Source: Thaumarchaeota archaeon UBA160
GTDB lineage: Archaea > Thermoproteota > Nitrososphaeria > Conexivisphaerales > UBA164
Assembly: GCA_002506605.1 (NCBI GenBank)
Contig: DAXX01000045.1
Location: 1 to 14,326, forward strand
Reading direction: 5' to 3'
DNA length: 14,326 nt
Part shown: piece after piece, positions 7,093-13,427 of the stretch
How positions within the stretch are numbered: position 1 is the stretch's first letter
Layout of the letters: every line of letters starts with the position of its first letter
The notes under the pieces: generated by a model
The model's database searches: none
Seen by the model: only the letters and a program-made list of their open reading frames with translations
Told to the model about the DNA's origin: nothing
Position numbers and translations under genes: made by a program

Positions 7093-8118
7093 TCATTCCC
7101 ATTTAATGTTTTCTCCTAAAAAACGCAACGCATCGATTAACCCTTCTGCATATGAAGCTTGCATTAGAGCGGTAGCAAGATCTCCTGTTTGTTTGGCTAC
7201 CTCTGCGTCTTGTATATACAGTATTGCATTTTCAAATATATCTTTATATTTTTTAGTTAGACCTTCTGTTTGTGCATTACTTATAGCCAATTTGCATTTA
7301 TCAATTACTTTTTGAGCCCTTATTTCTATCGTAGACGGTTTAATGTTTTGAAAAACTGATATGTTAAGCACTTTTTTTAAAACTTCCTCCTCGCTAAAAT
7401 GAAGCAGGCCTGGAACTATAAGCGCAAAGGGTTCGTTAATTGCAGTTTTAGCTTTAAATAGTTCCATAATAGTTCCACTTATAATTTCTTCATCATCTGT
7501 TCCGGCTCTGCTTATGAAAATAAGGAACCTATTATCTGCAAAAGTGTTTTCTTTAAAGTTTAATTCAGCCTGTTTTAATTCAGATATTAAACTTTTTAAA
7601 TCTCCCTCATATCCAGTAGGAATAATTACTGAATGTTTCTTTAATTCAAGCGCTGCCCCTACCTGTTTGTATATATAATTTCTTGAGTTTATATCTCCTT
7701 TTATTAGTGATCCAACAAAACCAATTTTATAAATATGCAAACCGGTTTCTCCAAAAATCGCGTTTATAAAACTTGAAGAATAAATTGTCTTCACTTGAAT
7801 TTTTCGTTCGGCGGCATAAATACGCAGTGATTGATGCGTTGTTGCAATGTAAGGATCGCCATATACATATAGACAAACGTTTTTATCTTTAGCTTCTTCA
7901 ACAAAATTTTTTACGTCTTCAAGAGTCTCCCTGTTAGCTGGAATTGCGTTGAGCTCTTTTTTTATCCATTCTAAATATTCAGCCGCAATAATTGTAGTAT
8001 AGGTATCAATGTAATTTTTTTCGCAAATTTTACAAGAGCGTTTTATAAATGCCGGAGCCGTATTCTTGGGATCTACACCCAAACCTATTATGTATAGCAT
8101 TGTGATAAAATTGTTCAC
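7093..8118 (-). CDS. dph5: Diphthine synthase Dph5 fused to a C-terminal DUF357-like domain
   Basis: Dph5 methylates the modified histidine of elongation factor 2 in diphthamide synthesis, using S-adenosylmethionine. Residues about 7-250 form the methylase: MLYIIGLGVDPKNT, VYGDPYIATTHQSLRIYAAE (85-104), SSSFINAIFGETGLHIYKIG, ISRAGTDDEEIISG and VPGLLHFSEEEVL. Dph5 normally ends about here, near 255 residues. Here a further 80 residues follow: a helical segment from about 262 and FENAILYIQDAEVAKQTGDLATALMQASYAEGLIDALRFLG-type sequence (295-335), which resembles archaeal DUF357. The GTG at 8118 is 28 bp from a TATA-like TTTATATTT, suggesting a leaderless start. The ATG at 8100 is the start the family would predict. 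Confidence 0.88.
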   Translation of the reverse strand: MNNFITMLYIIGLGVDPKNTAPAFIKRSCKICEKNYIDTYTTIIAAEYLEWIKKELNAIPANRETLEDVKNFVEEAKDKNVCLYVYGDPYIATTHQSLRIYAAERKIQVKTIYSSSFINAIFGETGLHIYKIGFVGSLIKGDINSRNYIYKQVGAALELKKHSVIIPTGYEGDLKSLISELKQAELNFKENTFADNRFLIFISRAGTDDEEIISGTIMELFKAKTAINEPFALIVPGLLHFSEEEVLKKVLNISVFQNIKPSTIEIRAQKVIDKCKLAISNAQTEGLTKKYKDIFENAILYIQDAEVAKQTGDLATALMQASYAEGLIDALRFLGENIKWE

Positions 8119-8141
8119 TTATGCCTTTTAATAATTTTTAG

Positions 8142-8150
8142 TTTATATTT
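8142..8150 (-). promoter_or_regulatory. TATA box of dph5
   Basis: On the minus strand this reads AAATATAAA, centred 28 bp before the GTG at 8118 and 46 bp before the ATG at 8100. The first distance matches the other leaderless genes in this window. If the ATG is the true start, the mRNA would have an 18-nt leader with no Shine-Dalgarno sequence. Confidence 0.45.
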
Positions 8151-8218
8151 AATTAAGATCCACGTGCAAATTGACTATGAATTATGCCAAAATTTGAGCT
8201 ATAATATTATTTTCTAGT

Positions 8219-8449
8219 TTATTCCATTACAATCATTGACAAAGTAGATCTTACCTTATCCAATCTTCTTATTTTCCACGTAATAATCTCTTTTACCTGT
8301 TCCATTGTGTCTGATTCGATTTTAGCTATTATATCATACACGCCATATACCAAGTATGCTTCTTTTATGCCTTGCATTTCTTTTAGTTGCTTTAAAACCT
8401 CTGCTTCATAACCCATATCTGTATTTATTAATACATATGCGGTTGCCAT
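8219..8449 (-). CDS. Stand-alone Lrp/AsnC ligand-binding domain protein
   Basis: A 76-residue protein consisting only of the alpha-beta effector domain (RAM/AsnC C-terminal type) of Lrp family regulators, with no DNA-binding helix-turn-helix. It has MATAYVLINTDMGYEAEVLKQL, then EAYLVYGVYDIIAKIESDTMEQVKEII and the closing strand STLSMIVME. In this family such domains form dimers and octamers that bind amino acids, and stand-alone copies are common in archaea. The ATG at 8449, not the upstream in-frame start at 8488, is supported by a TATA box centred 27.5 bp before it; that box lies inside the longer frame. The ligand is unknown. Confidence 0.82.
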   Translation of the reverse strand: MATAYVLINTDMGYEAEVLKQLKEMQGIKEAYLVYGVYDIIAKIESDTMEQVKEIITWKIRRLDKVRSTLSMIVME

Positions 8450-8472
8450 AGAAAATAATTGTAAAACATTTG

Positions 8473-8480
8473 TTATAAAT
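8473..8480 (-). promoter_or_regulatory. TATA box of the Lrp/AsnC-domain gene
   Basis: On the minus strand this reads ATTTATAA, centred 27.5 bp before the ATG at 8449. It predicts a leaderless mRNA and excludes the longer reading frame. Confidence 0.55.
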
Positions 8481-8547
8481 TTTACCATTAATAAAAACGA
8501 GGTTTAACGCCAGAAGTGAATGTTTTTCGCAAAAACTGTGTTCAGAT

Positions 8548-8558
8548 AAATTTTTATT
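8548..8558 (+). promoter_or_regulatory. TATA-like box of the RNase P operon
   Basis: AAATTTTTATT lies about 28-30 bp before the ATG at 8583. The match is weaker than at the other genes because the region is A/T-rich. Confidence 0.4.
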
Positions 8559-8582
8559 GTTCAAAAAATCACGCAGATATGT

Positions 8583-9113
8583 ATGTTTATTAAAAGTAAA
8601 ATGATCAATAATGCGGACTTTTATGTAAAACTAGTTGATTCTGATTTTTTAAACCTAAGCAAACTAAATGGAGTAAAAATTATCTTAACAGAAAAATTTG
8701 ATAAGAAAACCAATATATCTACAATTAAAATATATCAATATAAATATGAACCAACTAAAGATTTTAAAGGCCCGATTGTTGTTGCAAATGCAGAGAATTA
8801 TAGAGTTGTAATAGAATATGTTAAAAAACATCCAAACAGGGTTTTTGCAATAATAGCCGACTTTAACAGTTTCATTGCTGACAGCATTTCACATCTTAAT
8901 TTTATAAGATCCTTAAGCAAAGTTTACTCGTTGCCGCTGCTTTATGGTAGTGGCGCTAAAAGTTCACATGATTTTGTTCCACCTTTGGTTTTAAAATATG
9001 CGTTAGAGTTTTTTTATGGCGAAAAAAACGCTGAAAACAAAAAGCTATATAAATACTTTTTTAATAGCTTTGAAAGTTTAGTAGGAGATGAAAGATACTT
9101 TGAGAAAGTTTAG
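8583..9113 (+). CDS. rnp3: RNase P protein component 3 (Rpp30)
   Basis: Rpp30-type subunit of RNase P, the ribonucleoprotein that removes 5' leaders from precursor tRNAs; it has a TIM-barrel-like fold and pairs with Pop5. Clear family signals are in the second half: NYRVVIEYVKKHPNRVFAIIADFNSF (72-97), SLSKVYSLPLLYGSGAKSSHDFVPPLVLKYAL (110-141). Other Rpp30 proteins have SGAKS followed by a D-x-R-x-P-type turn; here it reads SGAKSSHDFVPP, without the Arg. At 176 residues it is shorter than typical archaeal forms of about 210. The call is strengthened by the Pop5 gene directly downstream, which overlaps it. Confidence 0.8.
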   Translation: MFIKSKMINNADFYVKLVDSDFLNLSKLNGVKIILTEKFDKKTNISTIKIYQYKYEPTKDFKGPIVVANAENYRVVIEYVKKHPNRVFAIIADFNSFIADSISHLNFIRSLSKVYSLPLLYGSGAKSSHDFVPPLVLKYALEFFYGEKNAENKKLYKYFFNSFESLVGDERYFEKV

Positions 9114-9411
9114 AACTAGATACGTGCTTGTCAAATTTTACCCTGAAGAAACAAATCATATAAATATAACCGAAGGTATAACAGCTTCATTAAAAGAACT
9201 AATGGGACTTTTTGCGATGTTTAGAATAGACATAAAACTCATTGATATAAATAAAAAAGGATTTGTTCTTATAAGATTCAGGTATTATGATATTAATCCG
9301 CAACTATTATATTTTGCAATACGTTATACAAAAAAGTTTGGTTATGAGCTAGTTCCAATAAGATCTTTTGGAACACTAAGATCCGCTAAATCGGTTTTAA
9401 ATTTTTTATGA
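9100..9411 (+). CDS. rnp2: RNase P protein component 2 (Pop5/Rpp14)
   Basis: Pop5-type RNase P subunit, partner of Rpp30 in activating the catalytic RNA. The frame reaches back to an ATG at 9088, but the TTG at 9100 is preferred. GGAGATGA at 9084-9091 matches 7 of 8 positions of an ideal Shine-Dalgarno sequence 8 nt before it, and overlaps the ATG itself. This gives 103 residues starting MRKFRTRYVLVKFYPEE, a Pop5-type start (RYVLVKF). ITEGITASLKELMGLFAM and the C-terminal VPIRSFGTLRSAKSVL also fit the family. It overlaps rnp3 by 14 nt. Confidence 0.85.
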   Translation: MRKFRTRYVLVKFYPEETNHINITEGITASLKELMGLFAMFRIDIKLIDINKKGFVLIRFRYYDINPQLLYFAIRYTKKFGYELVPIRSFGTLRSAKSVLNFL

Positions 9412-9440
9412 ACCCTTATTAACTCTGCTTTGTAGGTAAG

Positions 9441-9454
9441 CTTTTATAATATAT
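9441..9454 (+). promoter_or_regulatory. TATA box of the DUF655 gene
   Basis: CTTTTATAATATAT holds a TATA core (9443-9450) centred 29.5 bp before the TTG start at 9476. A second A/T-rich stretch follows at 9461-9470, too close to the start to serve as the box. Confidence 0.45.
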
Positions 9455-9475
9455 TGTTTTATCTTATATTAGAAA

Positions 9476-10042
9476 TTGCAAACACAGCAGAAAAAATATG
9501 AAAGTGTAGCATATGTTTTAGATTTTAAACCTAATTCTGAATCATTAACGATAAAGGGTAAAAGAGGTACTATAGTGCAGGCAATAGGTAATGATTACTT
9601 TATGTTACTTGAGCTTTTAGGTATACCTGGAGCAAACTTTGTTATATTGGAAAAAGTTAATATTAGTAAAGATAGAAGAGAAAAGATATTAAGCGTCTTG
9701 GGAAAATTAAAATATGATGAACTATCATCAATAGCAAAAAATACATTGCCACAGGCTATTGAAACTATTGTTTTAGAAAACGAACAGCGTTTTGTTTCTT
9801 TTTTTAATGCGGCCATGCCGGTAACTCCTAGATTAAATTCTTTAGAATTAATACCAGGTATAGGTAAAACTCTTATGAATGCTATAATAAGAGAAAAAGA
9901 AAAGAAACCTTTTACGAGTTTTAAAGATATAGAGGATAGAGTTGGATTAAAAGATCCAGTTAAAAAAATTGCCGAACGCGTCTTAGAAGAATTAAAAGGC
10001 AATCAACAGATTTATCTTTTTGTTAAACAGTTCAAAGAATAA
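9476..10042 (+). CDS. DUF655 family RNA-binding-type protein
   Basis: Archaeal DUF655 protein of 188 residues. The first half has the family pattern YESVAYVLDF (8-17), GNDYFMLLELLG and the ISKDRREKI segment. Then come ENEQRFVSFFNAAMPVTPRL (101-120) and a helix-hairpin-helix, LELIPGIGKTLMNAII (123-138), continued by KPFTSFKDIEDRVGLKDP. The fold resembles a nucleic-acid-binding module, and in many archaea the gene stands beside rpl21e, rpoF and the rRNA dimethylase. A role in RNA handling is likely but unproven. Here it stands apart, after the RNase P genes. The TTG start follows from the first possible codon and the TATA spacing. Confidence 0.85.
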   Translation: MQTQQKKYESVAYVLDFKPNSESLTIKGKRGTIVQAIGNDYFMLLELLGIPGANFVILEKVNISKDRREKILSVLGKLKYDELSSIAKNTLPQAIETIVLENEQRFVSFFNAAMPVTPRLNSLELIPGIGKTLMNAIIREKEKKPFTSFKDIEDRVGLKDPVKKIAERVLEELKGNQQIYLFVKQFKE

Positions 10043-10109
10043 TTGATTATTATTAACAAACGTTTTAATTTTACGTATGGATTTTGTAAAGTTAGCTGAG
10101 GTGAGACTG

Positions 10110-11045
10110 TTGAACGAATTAGAAATAATAGAAATGATTCGCAAAATGTTTGAAGTTCGTAACCATCCTTTAACAGATGATGTAGCTTATTTAGCAAACG
10201 GTTGGGCGTACAAAGTTGACATGCTTGTTAAAAGTACAGATATACCTGAAGGTATGAACGGGTTCCAAATAGGAAGAAAATCGGTTGCAGCCGTTCTTTC
10301 AGACCTTTCCACTAAGGGGGTAAAACCAAAATTAATGATGCTGAGTTTTGCATTTCAGGCAGGTATAACAAATGAATATGTTTCTGAAATTTTAAGAGGA
10401 ATAAAAGAAATGACTGAAAGGTATAATATAACTTTAATTGGAGGAGATGTCAATAAAGCTAACGACACCGTTATAGATTGTATAATGGTAGGGAGATATA
10501 AAATGCGCGTTTTAAGGAGTGGGGCGCATGAAGGCGATGATGTTTATGTTGTTGGTGATTTTGGATTAACAACAATAGGTTTAGATTATCTTCTTAACAA
10601 AAAACCAATTGTTAACGACAAATTAAAAAATATGGCATTAAAAGCGGTTTATGAACCTGCTCCATCAGTTAACTTTAACATCGAAGCTATAAATACAGGT
10701 TATGTGACTTCATCTATGGATTCAAGCGATGGTTTGGCTTATACTCTTAATGAAATAGCTCAACAAAGTAATGTAAAAATTGTATTAAATGGCTATCCGA
10801 TGAGTAATTATATTAAAAAATTAATTGAATCTGAAGGAAGAGATCCATTAAACGATTCTCTTTATGGCGGAGAAGAATATCAGATGGTCTTCACAGTTAA
10901 ACCAGAGAAAGCTTACATTTTAAATAAACTGGCAAAAAAACATAAAGTAAAAATTTTTAAAATAGGCAAAGTAGAAAAGGGAAGCGGAGTATATTTAAAT
11001 AACGGTGTCAAAGTAGAAAAAAGAGGTTGGGTTTTTAATTTTTAG
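10110..11045 (+). CDS. thiL: Thiamine-monophosphate kinase family protein (ThiL-like)
   Basis: ThiL phosphorylates thiamine monophosphate to the active cofactor; the fold is that of AIR synthase. Counting from the TTG at 10110 (311 residues), it has D23-D24 (TDDVAYL), KVDMLVKSTD (35-44), IGRKSVAAVLSDLSTKGVKP (54-73), IGGDVNKAND (110-119), SMDSSDGLAYT (202-212) and YGGEEYQMVF (252-261), all matching the ThiL metal- and ATP-binding layout. GAGGTGA at 10098-10104 lies 5 nt before this TTG, and the product then begins MNELEIIEMI, as ThiL proteins do; an ATG at 10077 is the alternative. Divergent positions mean a related small-molecule kinase activity cannot be excluded. It overlaps the next gene convergently by 11 bp. 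Confidence 0.85.
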   Translation: MNELEIIEMIRKMFEVRNHPLTDDVAYLANGWAYKVDMLVKSTDIPEGMNGFQIGRKSVAAVLSDLSTKGVKPKLMMLSFAFQAGITNEYVSEILRGIKEMTERYNITLIGGDVNKANDTVIDCIMVGRYKMRVLRSGAHEGDDVYVVGDFGLTTIGLDYLLNKKPIVNDKLKNMALKAVYEPAPSVNFNIEAINTGYVTSSMDSSDGLAYTLNEIAQQSNVKIVLNGYPMSNYIKKLIESEGRDPLNDSLYGGEEYQMVFTVKPEKAYILNKLAKKHKVKIFKIGKVEKGSGVYLNNGVKVEKRGWVFNF

Positions 11046-11454
11046 CTTTTTTGTCTTTTAAAACGATTTTTTCGATTTCTTTATAGAAATAAACCCATTC
11101 TCGTTTTACTTTTTTCCTTGAAAGCTCACCTTTATCATACATTCTTCTTAAATAAGTTGAAATTATTGGTAGTTTTACGCTTATTTTATAGCGATCCTCT
11201 AACACGTTTTGAATTTCTTTAGATGTAAAGCCAGTTAAAGGCAAATCTTTGATTATAAATTTTATTGTGCTGTAAAGATCTTTTTCTATATTATTTTCTG
11301 TTTCGTTATTTTTTACATTATCTGAAGAAGAGAGAAGATCGTACAACTCAAGAAGCCTTAGCACTTTATTTTTTTCTATATTCCCCTCTACTTTGAACGA
11401 ATACTTGGCACCATTTTCATCCTCAAATTCTAATTTTATGGCCTTCTTTGGCAA
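11035..11454 (-). CDS. Small winged-helix-like protein beside the origin, function unknown
   Basis: I do not recognise a named family. The 139-residue product has an N-terminal beta-rich piece (AIKLEFEDENGAKYSFKVEG), a helix with leucines (NKVLRLLELYDLL, 29-41), a polar low-complexity linker (42-58) and a C-terminal segment resembling a winged helix. The latter is STIKFIIKDLPLTGFTSKEIQNVLE (62-86), then a likely recognition helix LPIISTYLRRMYDKGELSR (95-113) and a basic wing KKVKREWVYFYK (114-125). Stop codons exclude any start upstream of the TTG at 11454. GAGGT abuts the TTG, too close for normal pairing. It diverges from cdc6 across the origin region, so an origin or cdc6 regulator is possible, by inference only. 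Confidence 0.65.
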   Translation of the reverse strand: MPKKAIKLEFEDENGAKYSFKVEGNIEKNKVLRLLELYDLLSSSDNVKNNETENNIEKDLYSTIKFIIKDLPLTGFTSKEIQNVLEDRYKISVKLPIISTYLRRMYDKGELSRKKVKREWVYFYKEIEKIVLKDKKAKN

Positions 11455-11603
11455 ACCTCTTTGTTTTTATTAACAATTTTAAATAATAAATATATTTGGT
11501 AATTTTTGTTAACAAGTTATCAATATCTTTGCTTCAAGATTATGACATTAACTTTTGGTTAACTGATTATATTTAATCATTAATAATATTTAAGTTTCTA
11601 GTG

Positions 11604-11631
11604 GCTCCAGTGGAAATATAGGGGTTAGTTT
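11604..11631 (+). repeat. ORB-type origin recognition element, copy 1
   Basis: Contains CTCCAGTGGAAATATAGGGG followed by TTAGTTT. It matches the mini-ORB scheme known from Sulfolobus and Pyrococcus: a CCAGTGGAAA core, a short A/T spacer, then a G-string. All 28 bp are identical in copy 2, and flanking bases differ. The G-string points toward cdc6. Confidence 0.85.
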
Positions 11632-11662
11632 ACAGTTAATAATTGATAATAAAGCTGCATTT

Positions 11663-11690
11663 GCTCCAGTGGAAATATAGGGGTTAGTTT
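11663..11690 (+). repeat. ORB-type origin recognition element, copy 2
   Basis: Exact 28-bp direct repeat of the element at 11604, in the same orientation and 59 bp away start to start. The sequence between the copies is unrelated A/T-rich DNA, so conservation is limited to the presumed binding site. Confidence 0.85.
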
Positions 11691-11800
11691 TTTCTTCATA
11701 AATTAGTTTTGTTAACAAAAATTTAACTGTTATAGTCATATAAAACAACCTCCATAAGAATGTTAAAAAACTTACTCCATCTAAATAATTCTAAAAAACA

Positions 11801-11822
11801 ATACTTTTACATGTAAAAGTAT
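11801..11822. repeat. Perfect 22-bp palindrome in the origin region
   Basis: Two exact inverted half-sites, ATACTTTTACA and TGTAAAAGTAT, with no spacer. The right half recurs exactly, as a single direct copy, at 12113-12123, close to the cdc6 promoter. A symmetric site of this length suggests a dimeric DNA-binding protein. No T-run follows it, so a terminator is unlikely. Confidence 0.6.
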
Positions 11823-12015
11823 GGCCTAGCCTAAAATAAACAAGCAAATAAATTCATAAACATCTACTATATTATGGTGGTAACTTTCACTACAAACATC
11901 TTTTATAAGCTATTGAGTAGCTAATGTCATTAAAAGGAATAATAATATAAACAACTTCAATATAAATTTAAAGAAAAATGAGACCGATATTCTCAAAACA
12001 AACATATACTTATGT

Positions 12016-12041
12016 AAACTGACCCCTACACCCCTGTTTTT
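12016..12041 (-). repeat. Degenerate inverted ORB-like element
   Basis: On the minus strand this ends TGTAGGGGTCAGTTT, which agrees with the right half of the ORB copies (TATAGGGGTTAGTTT) at 13 of 15 positions. The CTCCAGTGG half is not conserved. It faces copies 1 and 2 across 325 bp. It also contains AGGGGTGTAGG, repeated exactly at the cdc6 start (12191-12201). Confidence 0.55.
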
Positions 12042-12112
12042 CGACTGTATCTATTATTACTTTTATTCGTTATTTTTTTAATATGATATTTTATTTAGAA
12101 ATTTTAACTATT

Positions 12113-12123
12113 TGTAAAAGTAT
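12113..12123 (+). repeat. Single half-site copy of the 22-bp palindrome
   Basis: TGTAAAAGTAT is identical to the right half of the palindrome at 11801-11822, 301 bp away. It lies about 35 bp upstream of the presumed cdc6 TATA box, a place where a bound regulator could affect cdc6 transcription. Confidence 0.45.
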
Positions 12124-12147
12124 TTTTATTTTTATCTTTTTAATTGC

Positions 12148-12160
12148 TTTTTAAAATATT
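12148..12160 (+). promoter_or_regulatory. TATA-like box of cdc6
   Basis: TTTTTAAAATATT is the best candidate. It predicts transcription from about 12182 and a leader of about 20-25 nt that carries the Shine-Dalgarno-like AGGGGTG at 12191-12197. The very high A/T content makes the exact box uncertain. Confidence 0.4.
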
Positions 12161-12190
12161 ACATTTGTTAAAAAGATGCAAAAGAAATTA

Positions 12191-12201
12191 AGGGGTGTAG
12201 G
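12191..12201 (+). promoter_or_regulatory. cdc6 ribosome-binding region sharing an 11-nt G-rich motif with the ORB-like element
   Basis: AGGGGTGTAGG contains GGTG (12194-12197) as a Shine-Dalgarno core, 3 nt before the GTG at 12201 but 9 nt before the TTG at 12207. Elsewhere in this window GGTG lies 6-9 nt from starts, so TTG is favoured. The same 11 nt occur inverted at 12025-12035, so the initiator could bind here and block its own expression. Confidence 0.5.
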
Positions 12202-12206
12202 TGTTT

Positions 12207-13427
12207 TTGTCTGAATTTTTAGATGATATATTTAACAAGGTTTCATCAGGAAAATCGATATTTAAAAACCGTGAGGTGTTAAATATTGATTATATACCAA
12301 AAAGAATACTTTTTAGAGAAGATCAGATAAAAAAAATGGCAGAAATACTTTCACCTATTATTAGAGGGGCTAAACCATCAAATCTTTTACTTTATGGAAA
12401 GACTGGAACAGGCAAAACTATGGTAGCTAGATATGTAATTAATAAACTTCGCGAGCATATAAACGATCAAAATACAATTTTTATTTACCTTAATTGTAGA
12501 ATAGATGGAACGCTTTATAGAGTTTTAAGTGAAATTGGAGATTATATGGGTATAAAAATTCCATTTACCGGTTTATCTTTAAGTGAAGTAGAAAAAAGAA
12601 TATTTAATCATCTAGTAAATAAAGGCACAAAACTAGTTTTGGTTCTAGACGAAATAGATTTTTTGGTTAACAATCCAGCAAAAAGGGACATGGGGAATAA
12701 TATACTATACGATTTTACAAGATATGATAGTGTATATACTGTTAAAAACGGCTCTAATAGCTTTATAACAATTGTAGGTATCTCTAACGATCTAAAATTT
12801 ATGGAATACCTTGAAGGCAGGGTTCAGAGTAGTTTAAGATCAGAAGAAATACTCTTTCCTCCTTATACAGTAGAAGAAATAAAAGAAATTTTAAAGGATA
12901 GGGTGAAGGAAGCTTTTGTAGAAAATTCGGTTGGAGAAGACATAATAAATCTTATTGCCGCTTATTCCGGTAGCGAACACGGAGATGCGAGAAGAGCTGT
13001 AGATCTTCTCAGAGTATCAGGAGAGCTAGCTGAAAGAGAAGGGCGTAATAAAATTGATGTAAAGGATGTAGAAGAAGCGTTAAAAAATATAGAAAAAGAT
13101 AAAGTACAGGAAGCAATTTCTTCTTTACCAATTCATGAAAAAGCTGTAATTTTTTCTATTGCTAACTTTGCAAATGGAGAAACTACAGGTCATGTGTATC
13201 TAAAATATCAAGAAGTTTGCAATCAATTAGGTCTGCAACCTTTAACAGAAAGAAGAATAAGCGCAATAATAAATGAACTTGATATGTTAGGTCTAGTAAC
13301 AGCACCAATAATAAATAGAGGCAGACATGGAAGATCAAAGAAAGTTCAGTTAGCTGTTGATAAAAATCAAATAATTAACGCATTAAAAAACGATGAGGTA
13401 TTTAAATTACTTTTTAACGCTGTTTAG
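12207..13427 (+). CDS. cdc6: Orc1/Cdc6 family replication initiator
   Basis: AAA+ ATPase that recognises archaeal origins and helps load the MCM helicase. Counting from the TTG at 12207 (406 residues), the features are Walker A GKTGTGKT (64-71), Walker B LVLDEID (146-152), sensor 1 IVGISND (189-195), the GRVQSSLRSEEILFPPY segment (204-220) with the conserved R-V-x-S-S-L turn, and sensor 2 GDARRAVDLLR (259-269). A C-terminal winged helix from about 300 ends with the basic wing NRGRHGRSKK. Length is normal. A GTG at 12201 is the alternative start; spacing to GGTG favours TTG. The gene borders its probable origin, as often in archaea, and its 3' end overlaps rpoF by 21 bp. Confidence 0.96.
   Translation: MSEFLDDIFNKVSSGKSIFKNREVLNIDYIPKRILFREDQIKKMAEILSPIIRGAKPSNLLLYGKTGTGKTMVARYVINKLREHINDQNTIFIYLNCRIDGTLYRVLSEIGDYMGIKIPFTGLSLSEVEKRIFNHLVNKGTKLVLVLDEIDFLVNNPAKRDMGNNILYDFTRYDSVYTVKNGSNSFITIVGISNDLKFMEYLEGRVQSSLRSEEILFPPYTVEEIKEILKDRVKEAFVENSVGEDIINLIAAYSGSEHGDARRAVDLLRVSGELAEREGRNKIDVKDVEEALKNIEKDKVQEAISSLPIHEKAVIFSIANFANGETTGHVYLKYQEVCNQLGLQPLTERRISAIINELDMLGLVTAPIINRGRHGRSKKVQLAVDKNQIINALKNDEVFKLLFNAV

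Larger units (their letters stand above)
12061..12180. other. Extremely A/T-rich segment, candidate DNA-unwinding element
   Basis: Direct count gives 15 G or C in 120 bases (12.5% GC), well below the surrounding genes. It lies between the inverted ORB-like element and the cdc6 start. It also contains the cdc6 promoter, so A/T richness may serve both roles. Confidence 0.55.
11455..12206. other. Putative chromosomal replication origin region
   Basis: This 752-bp stretch has no credible coding frame and is by far the longest gene-free part of the window. It carries two identical ORB-type initiator-binding repeats, one degenerate inverted copy, an A/T-extreme segment, several exact palindromes, and the Orc1/Cdc6 gene at its edge. 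Archaeal origins typically combine ORB repeats, an unwinding segment and an adjacent orc1/cdc6 gene, so the set together is strong evidence. Three copies of GTTAAC occur in the left part (11508, 11558, 11711), the last inside the 14-bp palindrome TTTTGTTAACAAAA (11707-11720). Confidence 0.85.

Noticed and set aside
9595..10002. 135-codon minus-strand open frame opposite DUF655
   Set aside because: Low-complexity Ser/Phe/Leu-rich product typical of an antisense reading of an A/T-rich gene; DUF655 is clearly the real gene.
11604..11690. The paired 28-bp repeats as a CRISPR or transposon repeat
   Set aside because: There are only two full copies, the interval is 31 bp of A/T-rich DNA, no cas or transposase gene is present, and the sequence matches the ORB consensus beside cdc6.
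11801..11822. The 22-bp palindrome as a transcription terminator
   Set aside because: It is not at the end of any gene and has no T-run after it.
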